In this document: positions 27,246-39,041 of the stretch, piece after piece | Layout of the letters: each line of letters starts with the position of its first letter | How positions within the stretch are numbered: the first letter of the stretch is position 1 | NCBI GenBank assembly: GCA_020543525.1 | Contig: JAHYIO010000039.1 | Location: 868,001-932,000, forward strand | DNA length: 64,000 bases | From: Coriolopsis trogii | Lineage: Eukaryota > Basidiomycota > Agaricomycetes > Polyporales > Polyporaceae | Direction of reading: 5' to 3' | Notes under the pieces: model-generated | The model's input: the letters and a program-made list of their open reading frames with translations, nothing else | Databases searched by the model: none | What the model was told of the DNA's origin: nothing | Translations under genes and position numbers: made by a program

Positions 27246-28849
27246 ATGAGTAAAGTTGTATTCGGTGCGTGCTCACAGTCCTGCATGACCTCGCGAAGAC
27301 CAACGTTGTGTGCGTAGTCGGGAATGTGCCATACAACATGGCAGAAGTGAGTGGCATATCCTACTCATTGCGGGAAAGTGGTCCATAAAAATGTATCGCA
27401 GGAGCAACTTATTGACGTCTTCAAGAGCGTCGGTCAGGTAGTCGGTCTGAGGTGAGTGGTCCAGTCCGTGTCGCATATTTCTGGTGTCATGTCCACCTTC
27501 TGTATCACCTAGGCTTGTGTTCGACAGAGATACAGGGAAGCCGAAAGGTTATGGGTTCTGCGAATTTGCAGGTACGTCTCCACCGCTATCTCGAACGCTG
27601 CAGATGCGTAACCGCGCCTTTCGTAGACAATGAGACAGCTCAGTCGGCCGTGCGCAATCTGAATGGGCAGGAAATTGGTGGTCGTCCGTTGCGGATTGAT
27701 CTCGCTGACTCTGATCCCTTTCTTGAGGGAAAGACGACGGTACGTGGCGAGATCATCGACGGAGGTGAGACTCGCGCCCAATGGCGCGAACGTCACGAGC
27801 GTGAGCGTGGAGGCCACCACGACAGGCATGACAGAGACCACGAACGTCACGGTCGTCATGATCCCAACGCATTCCTTTCGAGTCTCCCTAAAGGTGTACC
27901 CCTGGGGCCTGGGCAGAATGCCATGGATGCAATCAGCCACGTACTGGCATCCACAGATCCCAGCCAAATCCTCGAAGTATTGGCGCAAATGAAGGTACGT
28001 TGTCCGCCCCACTGATGTATTTCGTGCGTCCTCATTGTGGTCATATAGGCGTTCGTCATCACACACCCTGATCAAGCACGCGCGTTGTTAGTGGCGCATC
28101 CCCAGCTAGGCTATGCACTGTTCCAGGCGCTGCTGTTACACAAGATCGTCGACCCTGCTATCCTCAATGTACGCGCACCTCCCACTCTGTGTTCCGCTTC
28201 AATTGTCTGATCATGTCACTTAGCGAATGCTTGCCGCCACAGGCGCATCAGTACCTGCACCTGCACCTGGGCCAGCACCCGGCCCTGCGCCCGTTCCTCC
28301 CCCGATATCCGCCCCGCCCTCTTACATGCAAGCCCCGACACCACTGAGCCAGCCGCCGCCCTCGATGTACCCTCCACCACAGTCACACACGCCCGTACAT
28401 CATGCAGCGCCTCCGGTGCCCCCACCCAACATGTACGCACCTCCAGGGATGCAGCCGCCCTCATATTACCGCCCGCCTCCCCCAGCCGTCCCGACGCACC
28501 CTCAGCAGCCGCCACCGCCGCCTATGGCGAACCAGTCGATGCACCCCCACGCAGCACCAGCGGCGCCGCCCGCAGCAATGCCGGCCTTTGACGATCGGCA
28601 GAGGGTTCGTTCGCGTCTTCTTGCTGTGGTTTCCCATCCTGATCTGCTCACGCGCTCCGATCGCAGGAGATGTTGATGCAGGTACTTCAGTTGACCCCGG
28701 AGCAAATGAACTCGTTACCGCCCACGGAGAGAGAACAGATAGTGCAACTTGTGAGTCTTGCGCAGGATGGAATGGTGACCCGCATTGTACTGGTGATACT
28801 GACGTGTGCGCCCTCTATGCAGCGGAGGCAATTTGGCATTGGTGCATAG
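27246..28849 (+). CDS. CSTF2: Cleavage stimulation factor subunit 2 (CstF-64 / Rna15-like)
   Basis: An RNA-binding subunit of the pre-mRNA 3'-end processing complex; it binds the downstream GU-rich element. Exons are 27246-27264, 27318-27346, 27402-27451, 27513-27572, 27627-27994, 28049-28168, 28224-28604, 28667-28750 and 28823-28849. The RRM has RNP2 VFVGNVPYN and RNP1 KGYGFCEF, the latter followed by [19 protein letters not shown]. The hinge domain that binds CstF-77 follows an His/Arg-rich linker, with [11 protein letters not shown] and [19 protein letters not shown] Pro/Met-rich region follows. The C-terminal three-helix domain is [19 protein letters not shown], ending QFGIGA. All splice junctions keep the frame, so the gene looks functional. 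It converges on the P450 relic. Confidence 0.93.
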
Positions 28850-29037
28850 TTCGATGCAATAGCTCTATTTTTATGTCCCCTGTTCTCCTTGCGACCTCCT
28901 ATACATATGGTCCGCGCCCACCGCTACCCAAAAGTACTTAAGCTACCTTCTCGCAAGACTGCGTAGGAGGTAGAACAATATCTTTTTCAACTGAGCGCAC
29001 ACCAATGGGCTCGTACAGATATCGAGCAGATTCTATG

Positions 29038-31170
29038 TCATACACGAGATGATTGATTGACGCGGTAACCAGCGCAGCGCATATGGCGGTGTCGAAAGAC
29101 TCCATCTATCCCTCCGAGTATCAACGCCTCCGCCTGCTTCAAGCGAGGGGCGATCGTACAGCGGCGATCCATGGGGTAGCTGTATAACGTATATAGCATT
29201 TCGTAGGTGGAGTGAGGTACGAAGCTACTCACGAAACGACTGTGTTTGTCATCTTGGGCTCAATGTGGATCGGACGTCCGTCCGCGTCGAACGATAGCGT
29301 GATCAGAAAGGTGTGCAGAACGGTTACGACGTTGGTGAATAGGGACGCCTCGGCGAAGTATCGTCCGGGACATATCCTGCACGCGCCTTGTTACCCAGAA
29401 TCTCTGCCATGTCTGCCAAGCAGGAGCGGCGTACCTTCGTCCGTACCCGAACGCGAACTGTGCAGGATCACACACGTCGGGGTCGAGCTTGCCACCAAGC
29501 GGTCGGGGTAGAGCGCTCTGGATCTGGGTACACGTCCGGGTCGTGCAGACAGGCCCTGCAATGCGCGATGAGACCCAACCCCGACTCACGCGAATACATG
29601 TACGACGTCACGTCCCTCTCATAGCCACTAGCTTCACTTACCAGGAGTTGGGTAGGACGATTGTCCCCGCGGGGATAAAGTACCCATCGTACTCCGTATC
29701 CTCCGACGTCGCGTACGGGAGGCCGAGCTGCACCACGGGCTGCCACCGAGTCGGCTTCTTGAGGAGCGCGTTGACGTACGGGAGGTCTGCCTGATCATCA
29801 TGCGTCGGGAGGCGCGTGGGTCCGACTACTGAGTCGAGCTCTGCTTGTGCCTTCTTCGGGACGTCAGGGTAGAACGACATGACGAGGAAGAACGTCTGCA
29901 GTGAGGAGAAGGTCTGCGTGAAGGGCAGGAGCGCGCTACCATGTCAGATACCACGAGGCTGAGGTTGCGCGAGCATTGCGCGAGACTCTGCGCAGGGGCG
30001 TCTTACCGTATGAGCACCAGCTGGGGAGTGGCGAAGGCGCTATTGTGCGTTAGTACGCAGGGAGCACTACTCATGCAGACAGATGGCACACCTTCGTACG
30101 CAGTGAAAGCTACGTTCTTCACAATCTCTACATCCTCATTGTCGCCTTTGCCATCCCACCTGCCCAGTCTCTGTAGTAGCTGGGCGACCACAGACCGTGC
30201 TGTTGTGCCGTCGGACTAGATGAAACGCTCCTCAAGCGTCAGAAGCCAGCGAGAAGCGACTCATACACTTACCATCCCTGCGTGAGCCCTGCCTGTTAGT
30301 GATTCCCTGACTTCCAAAGACGCCTTCCTCCAGCTCGCAAAATTCTTCTGGAATCCTGTGCCAGGTCCCCATTCCGGCACGTACTGCAGGAACGGCATGA
30401 ACTCCACCATGAAAGTGCCCGGTACGAACGCTTCACTCGCCTCCAGCGTTCTCTCTATGAGAGCAACATATCTGTCGTGATCCTTCGCTACGAGGACTCC
30501 ATACACGATGTTCACCATTGCGGAAGCGAACATACTACAAGGATGACGATCTATTCAATACTTGCCAACATCTATGGCAGTCTGGTGGCAACTCACTACG
30601 GTATGTGCTCACGCAAACGGCATAGGTCTTCGAGCAATCTCCGAGCAAAGAGATTCGTCGCTTCACGTTGGGCTGTCAGATAATTGGGAATGGCTGCGGG
30701 AAGAAAGTACTGCCAGAACGCTCATCGGTGACGTCTCCGAAACTGGCGGGAGGGTATCACAGACCAGTTTCCTTCTTGTCCCGTACTAGTACATGCAGTG
30801 CAATGTACTCAGCTAATGCAGAGGTCAGAGACATTGGTATACGACTCACAGCGGCAGTAAAACTGATGAAGCTCTGTCAGAGGTGACTGCAGCCTGTTTG
30901 TCGAGGAGCTGGAAGATAGCGCGTGAGGTTCCGAGGATCACGGTATGTTGGCCCAGAACCTGGAGATATACGATCACACCTGGGAATATGATTGGTTCAA
31001 CAGACAGAAAACTCACCATGGGTCTTGCAGAGCTCTATGTGCGCTTTGCACAAATTGGGCTTACGCGTGTGTGAGATGCTGCCAATGAGCGGTAACTTGA
31101 AGCCTCAGGCTCTCGGTCCAGGCGGAAGAGGCCGTCCCCACCTACGCGCACGCCGTCTCTTTTGAGATAG
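29038..31170 (-). pseudogene. Decayed cytochrome P450
   Basis: Remains of a microsomal P450 of the kind expanded in wood-decay fungi. A basic Arg-rich stretch and PLPPGPR lie near 31110-31150, but the next codons run into an in-frame TGA at 31105-31107, where an Arg or Gly codon is usual before LPLIG. Middle exons keep DRYVALIERTLEASEAFVPG and FMPFLQYVPEWGPG. The I-helix exon lacks the normal Gly-Ala-Asp-Thr-Thr motif. The K-helix reads KPTR at 29745-29756 where ExxR is required. The heme loop is still readable across one intron (FGYGRR, then ICPGRYFAEA). No membrane anchor exon is found upstream. The several broken essential motifs argue for a pseudogene rather than an annotation slip. Confidence 0.75.
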
Positions 31171-31825
31171 TACATGCGCGGTCATACTCAGCTGCGACTA
31201 GTATGGTCGGTTCACAACCCTTACCGCGTGGCTGTAGTCATAACGGTCTCATGTGCCATCAGAACGGTGAATTCATCTCTGGAGTCTTGGGTTATGAATG
31301 CGACTCACTGCGGGAGCCACAACCGTCGGTACAGCGGCCAGCCCTATGCCATCATGACTCAGACACGACAGTTCCGGCCTGGTTCCTAGTTAATTACCAG
31401 CCGCAATCGCTCATTGTGCTTGATGCCTGATTCGAGCAGCTGTAAACGATCGTATCAGATTGTTACGAAGCATTGTACAATCGCGATTTGAACTATCCTT
31501 GAGGCCGCGCGCCGCAAGAAATAGCTATGCGTAATGCATTTGCTTGCCGGCCTTTGTGGCTGGCTCGATGGTTGGAGACTCCGAGTGAGAGGATGGAGAG
31601 AAACGGCCCAAAGGAACAAATGCAACCAGTCACACAAAGGATGCCGGCGCCAATCAACACGCGACACGTCCAGCCAAAGCCAGCCAACCATAGGGGTCCA
31701 TAGGCGCTCTCACTTTCTCTCCAACCACGTCCATAACCACCACACTTCGCGGCCACACCTTCGCTCCTCATTGTTCTCATATCAGACGCTGAATCTGAAA
31801 TTCCAAGTATTAAAAGGCTCAGAAC
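31171..31825. other. Intergenic region upstream of FunK1 copy A
   Basis: No exon is seen. This region holds the lost 5' end of the P450 relic and the promoter of the kinase. A short region from 31530 to 31780 is open on both strands without family motifs. Confidence 0.35.
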
Positions 31826-34792
31826 ATGACTGCTGTGATCTCAAGCTCACGCAGTCCTACCATGTCCGCCAGTCACGACCGTCCGACCACTCCGTCCAAT
31901 CTCCTCGATGGGACGGATGGCGATGGTGCTGCTGGGACATCAAAGACTGACGAGAGAAATGGTACCGCTTTCTCCTTTCACGGCTTGACTTCCTCTCCTA
32001 CCAAAGGCTATCCCACCGGTACTGACACCAGACTTGGGATCTCTTCACGTCCAGAAGCTACATCCACAGAAGTTGTCCCTGACTTCGTCGATGCTCATCT
32101 CTCGCACTACCACTTCCCGGACTCCGAGCTTACACGAGGGATGCAAGATGCGCTAACCAGCATACAAGACAGCTCGTCGACGATCGAAGTCCACCAATAT
32201 CCCCATCTCACGCTCTTTCTGACTGATATGAGTAAAATCATCTATGGTGCGTGATATCTGCAGGTTTGGTTACTGCCTCAATGCTTATTGCATTCTGTAT
32301 ACAGATCGTCTGTCCGAACAGCAGAAGAATGAGGCGCGCCAGCACCTCCATGTCCCCGAAGGTGCCGAGTCTGGACACCTCGTCTTCATCGACCATCATA
32401 CACGATCTGTGTCGCACTCTCCCGCCGGACAGAACGTTCAAGACAAGCCTGATCTTCTTGCTGTTGTGGACCCCGACTCTCTGAAAGATTTCAAAGGCGC
32501 GTATGGGCGAGTCCCCTACCATCGCGTGGAGTCCCTTGTTGAGGTCAAGACCGCCAAGGCCGAGGACGGCCGCCGCCAAGCGTCATCCTATGCCTACCGT
32601 CATCAGCAAGCACGTCCAGACCGCCCAGCGTTTCTATGTCTCACAGTGAAGCCAAATCACTACCAGATCATCCTGTCTGAGCCTTCAGGACCTCTGGCTT
32701 CAGACCACATCCCCTGGACCAACCTCGACCCGCTTGCCTCCTACCTGTACTCTATCTATGTTCCCCCATCGACTCATTTCCTCTACGACCCCACGATTGT
32801 TTGGAAGACTACGCCAGACTATCGCAGCAAGGACAAGAACGCCATCACCTGGTCCATCAAATGTGCCGGCGAGTGGTACAACAACGCCCGGCTTATCTCG
32901 GACTTTGGTGACGTTTGGGGAACGCGATCCACTGTTGCCCTCGCCGACGACAACGATCCTGAGCACCCTGGCGCCAAGGTCGTCATCAAAGAGTACTATC
33001 AACATGAGCGGCGACGCTTCGAGGAGGTGGATCTACTCAAGAAAGCGCACGAAGATGGCGATCTCCCAGGCCTGGTACGGCTCAAGTGCGCAGAAGAAGT
33101 CAAGGCCGGTGACCGAGTAATCACCTGTGGGAGCGCGGCTTCCGGTGATAGCGACGGTCCCAGCAACGTGCGCCGAAAGAAGCGGATGGTGCTCTACGAC
33201 GTGGGTTCAAGTCTGCTGGACGCGAAGAGCGTGAACGACGTCTTGAAGGCATTCTATGATATCTTGGAAGGTGCGTTGCGTGACTAGTGTCTTTTTGGTC
33301 GAATTCTAACATAGCATCAGTGCATCGTACACTCGTCTTGCAGCGGAAGATCTTGCATCGCGACATGAGCATCTACAACATGCTCATGTATCCGAAGTGG
33401 CGGGCTCTTCCTGGTCGAAACGTTATGGAGAATCCCCCGCTCTTCGTGGAAGACGTTCTGTCTGGTACTTTGAGGTTTGTGTACAACAAATCTTCAGTCA
33501 GGCTTTGTACTAAACTATACATACTAGAGATGCCGCCGAGCGCAAGCCCGCAGGCTTAGTAATAGATCTCGACCACAGTGCAGATGTGGGGCTGGTCACT
33601 TCGTCTGGTGATCCTGACAAGGCCCTCATGGAGCGAACCGTAAGTGACATGAATTTCTCTTCCACCGTGGCATGCCTCATGTACTCTGTCCCAGGGAACT
33701 CCGAAGTACATCGCCCGAGCTGTGTCAATTGGTCGGGTAATCAAAGTGAAGTTTGCGTTCCAAGGAGATCCGATGCCTGAGTTGACCGGGCGCGCTCTGG
33801 AGCTGTATGTCAAGGCACGTGGGCGCCAGTTCTACGAGTCTTACAACGACCAGAAGATCACATTAGGCAAACGCACGCTCTACCTGACCAAACATGGAGG
33901 TTACCCTTCGAGGGAAGATGCTCAGTGGGTTGACGAGGAGGAGCTCCCGACATTCGTCCATCGTGCGGAGTACGACGTAGAATCCATCTGGTGGGCGATG
34001 TTTTCTGTTCTTCTCCGCGTCCAGCCCAAGGACGGCGAGAGAGAGATGCACGTTCCAGACCAACTCTACTCCTCATGGCTGGACTTCGACTCGCACTACA
34101 TCTCCCACACCCTGCACACCGTCGAACGTCGCAACAACATTCTCATGCTCACCAGCAGTGACTGGAAGTCCATGTTCAAATCATATCCCAATATGTTGGA
34201 CGTTGCCGTCTTGCTCTGTCGAATTGCTCAGCATGTCCAGACTGAATGGGCCTTCTGGACCTGGGAGAACGACACTTACAAGGCCGACCATCTCCATGAA
34301 GCCATGCAACGGCTCATTTTTCAGTATCTCGTTGATCATGCCGACAAGGACGTCGAGCTGATCGTGACCTCCAACCTCAAGCATCTTAGGCCGGTCTCGA
34401 AGCAGCCCCCGAGCCCTGCAGCACGCGCACAAAACCGCAAGGACAGGAAATCCCAGGGAGCCGGCAAGGCTAGGGGCTCGACGATATCTCAGGAACAATC
34501 TGCGGACGCAGCCCCCCCACCGCCGGGCGTTTCTACCAAGAGGAATTCCATGCGCGCAAGCACTCCTGCTCTGCGTTCCGTTGACGAAAGACGCACGAGG
34601 AGCATCGGCCATGATGGCGACATCGCCCAAGCAGGCCCGTCGACTACCACCTCCACTAGTGTAGGAGGCACGACTTTGGGTTCGCACGCCAGCACGACTT
34701 CGCTGTCGAAGCGCAAGAGCAGGGGTCAGGACTCCGTCCCCTCAACGTCAACCTCGAAGCGCAGGAAGGCCGCCGAGGAAGGCGACGAGTAA
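31826..34792 (+). CDS. FunK1 fungal-type protein kinase, copy A (intact)
   Basis: A member of the FunK1 kinase family, which is amplified in multicellular basidiomycetes; substrates unknown. The start ATG at 31826 gives MTAVISSSRSPTMS, shared with copy B. Introns are seen at about 32247-32304, 33270-33318, 33475-33528 and 33638-33696. The Lys of the VxK motif is in AKVVIKEYYQHERRRFEE. The catalytic loop is ILHRDMSIYNMLM, and the metal-binding Asp is in LVIDLDHSAD (DLD in place of DFG). A GTPKYIARAVS segment corresponds to the activation segment end. The C-lobe ends in HEAMQRLIFQYLVDHADKDV, followed by a long Ser/Thr/Lys-rich tail. All kinase residues are present. The last codons, GAC GAG TAA GTG, also read as a GTAAGT donor, so a further exon may have been lost to the adjoining Plavaka insertion. 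Confidence 0.87.
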
Positions 34793-34826
34793 GTGCTCCG
34801 TCATGTTCGGTGTCGACTCTATCCTC

Positions 34827-34861
34827 CATCAGGAAATCTCCCCCCTGCGAATGAGCGCTAA
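34827..34861. repeat. Left inverted end of Plavaka element
   Basis: Matches the reverse complement of 49421-49455 in three blocks (10, 9 and 6 bp, with short mismatched spacers). It lies 35 bp after the stop of FunK1 copy A. The inner side continues with GAGCGCTAAATTAGCGCTC, itself an inverted repeat. Confidence 0.55.
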
Positions 34862-34998
34862 ATTAGCGCTCCACCGCGAATATTCTCGATACGGCCGCTT
34901 TCCTGGAGCTATTCCGAAGCTCCGATCTGGTCATTCGAGAATGTGGGTATATGCAGGGAAAATCGTATGCTCAAGGCGAGAAAATGTCAGCTAATTGA

Positions 34999-37421
34999 GT
35001 GCTAAAACATCGTCATGTACATATGCCTATCGCTGAAAGGGTTGAGGAAGAATGTCCGACATTGCTCGAGTACCGAGCTACTCGACCACTCCCTGGGCGC
35101 AACTGGTCCGAAATCAGGGATCAGATGACAACTACGACGTATGTCCCGAACCTCTACTACACTCACGAGACGCTCCCCCTCGCGATCTGTCAGGCTACGT
35201 GAGAGTCTATACATACCATGGGAGGCATGGGGCTGCATGAACTCCGTAAACCACTCGATGTACGCGAGATGGCCTGGAGGAGCGACACCAGCCTGGGGCG
35301 GGAAGAGCCGCTGATTGGCTTTGTCCGGCAGCGCGAAGACCATGCGTACTTGCCCAACCCGATAGCCTGTGTCCTCATTGTAGTCAGCATCAAAGAAACC
35401 ATCGTCGCAGCATAGTGTCTCACCTTGGATCCCAGTCTCGCCGCCCGTCCCATCATTTACCAGCACCGTGTCGAATCGTGCTGCAACGGATCGTCCTTGG
35501 GTGTCGTACCTGGCAGGTCGGATATGGATCACATCATGGAAGTCTTCGCTGACGCCGAAGCCTTCGATGTCGTGTATCGTGACCTTGATACGATGCCAAA
35601 CGGGGACTTTCGTGAAGTTCATGAAGAAGCCGGCAAGAGCGCGCTCTACCTGCGCCGTTGAGAGGTCTGGCCGGCGACGGCGTATGATGAATCGCGCAAG
35701 GGCGTCCCGGAGGTGCATGGCACCGTATTGGGTGCCCGCGGTGTCAAAGGAGATCGCCTTGACGCTTGGGTACTTGCTGAGCTTCAGCGTGGTGCCAGAT
35801 GTTGACTGGAGGACGATGCCAGTCGTGTCAAGGGCCGTGGAGGATCGCGCAGCGCCACGAGAGTGTTGGTCCGTATCAGAAGGGGCGGTGGGTGGTGCGC
35901 GCATGAGTCTCCACTTGATATAGGCCTCGTGGCGTTGGATCTTCTCACGTCGCTCAAGCCATGCGGTCATCTGCGGAAACTCGTCTTTGTGGTTCGTCGC
36001 ACGGTAGGCATCCTTGGCAAAGTCAATGTGAAGTCGCTCAGTGAACTGCGTATCGTAGTTGTCGGTGGTGCCAAAAAGTTTGATTGAGGGCGGGTAGTGA
36101 TCAAGAGAGTGTAGTTTTGGGATTTTGAAGTGTGCGCGTATACCGAGATCGACGAAAATGGATTTGTTGTCGTGAAAGCGTTGGAGTGCGTCTCGGAGAA
36201 GGCGGAGAGTCTGGGAGGTATGTGCCGGGTACTGCGCCAGGTGGAGAAAGTCAAGGACAGCGCGAAGTGCGCGTACAAGGCGGAAAGGAGAGAGGCCATT
36301 CGGGAGCGGAAGTCCGACCACAAGTCCGAGGAGAATACGGCATATATCACCATGTTCTTTGCCGGTGACACGCTGAAGCTTGGTGATTCCGTGAGAGAAA
36401 AGCCGGATGTGGTGGTTGGGAGGGAGGCGACGGCAGCGTGCATCGATCTCCTCAGTGCCAAATGCGTCCTTGAGCCATGAGATGAAGTGCTTGATGACTC
36501 CTTGATACAGCTGGTGGAGGATGTCCGGCGTGATAGAGCGGTAGATGTTGACGTACGGAAGGTCCTCCCAATACGGATGGATGATTGGTTTGATCCCGGC
36601 CAGATGACAAGCACTGGTTGTCATGATTAATGCACATGCGGGGCAATTCACAGTGGTGACTCACTGAGCAAACTCCTGCGGATCTTCGTCAATTTTTCCA
36701 AGTGCGATGAGCACTTTTTCGAGGTCACGCAGTGCCGTCGGTGTGGTGGAGGGATCACCAATATCATCAGGAGCTATAGGACATTTTGGACACTCACCCT
36801 TCTTCGCACCAGTGACGAGCAGTTGCTCGGGATAGTCACCAATATGAACAGCGAAGATCGGGTGTCCTCGACGGACTACGCCGTCGCCGCTGGCGAGCTC
36901 AATGCCGTGGATCCCTGCCTCTTTGAGTGGCTTCAGAACATGGGCTAGACATGCGTGAAACAGGTTCGAAAATGTGCGACAGCGAGCGGCGTCGCTTGTA
37001 ATGTGATCAAGGTTGGAAGAAGGGAGATATGCCAGAAGAATCTGTCCGCCACGGGACGGCTTGCAGCGGACGTGCTTCGGGAGGTTCCCAATCGTCATGT
37101 AAACGGGATATGCGGTCTTGTTCCCGAAGAGGGTCAACTGGGTCTTGTCGGTGGAGATGATGATGGGTATGATGGTGGCACCGGGGTGCTCGCGCTCGAG
37201 CTCCTCCTACACGGATAGAGATCAATGACTACCAGTACACAAGAACGGACTGTGCTTACCTGCGTAGACCACCACCATTCACCCGTGTGCATGTCAAAGT
37301 ACACGCGGATATTCTTGTCGCCCTCTGTGAAGTGCCGTTCCGGGCGTAGGATCAGGATGCCTGAAAAGTCGGGGTCGCCGTATAGCGCACGGACACAGGC
37401 TATGATGTCGCGGTAGAAGAG
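34999..37421 (-). CDS. Plavaka transposase, C-terminal portion
   Basis: The larger part of a Plavaka (CACTA-related) transposase, cut off from its N-terminus by a Copia insertion at 37421/44251. The exon at 37421-37260 starts FYRDIIACVRALYGDPDFSG, typical of the family. The next exon has the catalytic-region hallmark ISTDKTQLTLFGNKTAYPVY followed by TIGNLPKHVR, and an ECPKCP Cys pair. After another intron the long exon gives SITPDILHQLYQGVIKHF, the IPKLHSLDHY block and the QFTERLHIDFAK block. The stop is at 34999-35001. Frames are open throughout, so the enzyme was probably intact before Copia inserted. The gene diverges from the DUF6532 gene in the same element. Confidence 0.85.
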
Positions 37422-37988
37422 TGTTGACATTCTGGATTTACGGCTCTACCGGTCCGGAGTTGTGCACACAACCTTTGTATGATCATGTTTACCTATGTTT
37501 AGATAGCGCTTACTATAGGCTGTGTTTCTACTTACCATATACGGTTTTCTCTACGAAACTACTGTACATTCCCATGACCATATGGTTCCCTTGTCTTCCT
37601 GTGCGTTCTACAATGCACCGGAACATTCTAGACCTTATGTCTTACTCAGAATACTCTCGGCTCTTACTCATACGCCGAGTACGGACTCTTACTCATCGCT
37701 CTATGGTTAACATGTGACTGCTTCATCCGCTTACTCATGCACTCCTCTCTCCAGTATATAAGGCAGTCTGTTTGCCCCTCTGCTCTTCAGTCGTTCGCTC
37801 ACTGACTGAAGAGTAAGTCTCACTCATTACTTATGCTCTACTACACTTTACTTACTAGTACTTGTAGTCTCTCTTTGTGTGACTTACAGGTACTAAACTA
37901 TGCAATATAGTCGTTCGCTCACTGACTGAAGATCTCTCTTTGTGTGACTTACAGGTCGCTCCAAGCCTTCCAGGTTCAGAGTTTATCA
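37422..37988 (+). repeat. Copia 5' LTR
   Basis: Identical to the 3' LTR apart from single C/T differences near 37682, in CTTCATCCGC (about 37725-37730), and at 37985. It contains a TATA box at 37755-37762 and a hairpin about 25 bp further on. The segment TCGTTCGCTCACTGACTGAA occurs twice, and CTCTTTGTGTGACTTACAGG also occurs twice, so the R/U5 part has an internal duplication. Confidence 0.93.
37755..37762 (+). promoter_or_regulatory. TATA box of the Copia LTR promoter
   Basis: TATATAAG, about 334 bp into the LTR. Transcription would be expected to start about 25-35 bp downstream, next to the 8-bp-stem hairpin CTTCAGTC...GACTGAAG (37785-37811). A strong splice-donor-like GTAAGT follows at 37813-37818. 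Confidence 0.6.
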
Positions 37989-38007
37989 GGTTATGAGCCC
38001 TGCGCTC
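37989..38007 (+). other. Primer-binding site of Copia, complementary to the anticodon arm of initiator tRNA-Met
   Basis: The 19 bases directly after the 5' LTR start GGTTATGAGCCC. The complement, GGGCTCATAACC, is the anticodon loop and stem region of fungal initiator tRNA-Met rather than its CCA end. This is the half-tRNA priming arrangement known from Drosophila copia and yeast Ty5. Confidence 0.75.
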
Positions 38008-39041
38008 TAATCGGTTGCTTCTCTGTCGACACCTCTGCGCGCAACTCTTTGTACGTCGACTCTCTGCCCGTGCATCCCACTTTCCTACTCTCTTGACTGT
38101 GCCCGCCGACACTGCTGCCAGGGGGACATTTCTGCGCTCGTGACGCAGCCCTGAGCGCTTCGTAGTCAGTCTCTAGTCTACTATCGTTGTAACACCTGTT
38201 GTGCTCTCGAGGCACCTGGGTGATTCAGGCATCCCTCAGCCAGGCCACGCACTTGCGCCCGCCAGCTGTTGTACCCGGGGTGGTTAGCACCTTTGGACCG
38301 GAGGACAACCGTTCGGACCCTCCTTACGATACCTTTTTGCCTCGGTAGTTACTATAGCGTTTCTTGGGCACAGTTGGCGACTTCTACCCGGATTGTCGGT
38401 AATTTCGGCTTACTGGCTCTCTGGTTCACCTCAAAAGGTGCCCCTGTCCACCTTCCTCGCACGTGGCACGTCAATCATCGCGTATACTTTGAACCACCGT
38501 TCTGGAGCCGACTCTTCCAGCATCTCCTCATTCCTCTGAGTCTGAAGTCGAGGACATCGTTGATACTTCGACAGAAGCATCCTCTGACAGCTCAGGCAAC
38601 GAGGAATCCTGCGAGGATCTTCCACACGTTTGGGACTCTGACGAACAAGTCGACGCCCACCTTCAAAGCGACGGTTGGTACAATTGTGCCGTGAGCCCCT
38701 GTCCTCATCGGTACAACAACGTTGCTTTACCGGAAGATCCCACATCGTTCGCTTGGCAACCTATCTCTCCCTACCAAGCAGACGAGGAGTTTCTTGCTGG
38801 AGTCAACACAGCTCTTCCAGTCGCATCCGATACACCCTACGACACACCACTTGTCGTAGCGCTTCCTCTTGCCTCGAACACCCCATACGACACCCCTCTC
38901 GTCGCATCTCCGCATCTCTCTCCAATCGAAACTCTTCCTCCTCCTCTCGTCACTGCGCTTCCATCTATTGCGCCTATATCCTTCACTCTAGACTTCGACG
39001 ACGAGGATTATCTCCACTCTTCTCAGTACCTGCTTTCAATC
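38008..39041 (+). other. Long Copia leader
   Basis: About 1.0 kb between the primer-binding site and the first good ATG of gag. The gag frame is already open, without an ATG, from about 38495. Its translation there is acidic and Ser/Thr-rich. No known domain is seen. It may be an untranslated leader or an extra N-terminal exon. Confidence 0.45.

Noticed and set aside
37421..37717. A 98-codon frame in the 5' LTR, repeated at 43648-43974
   Set aside because: It is LTR promoter sequence, present in both LTRs only because they are copies.
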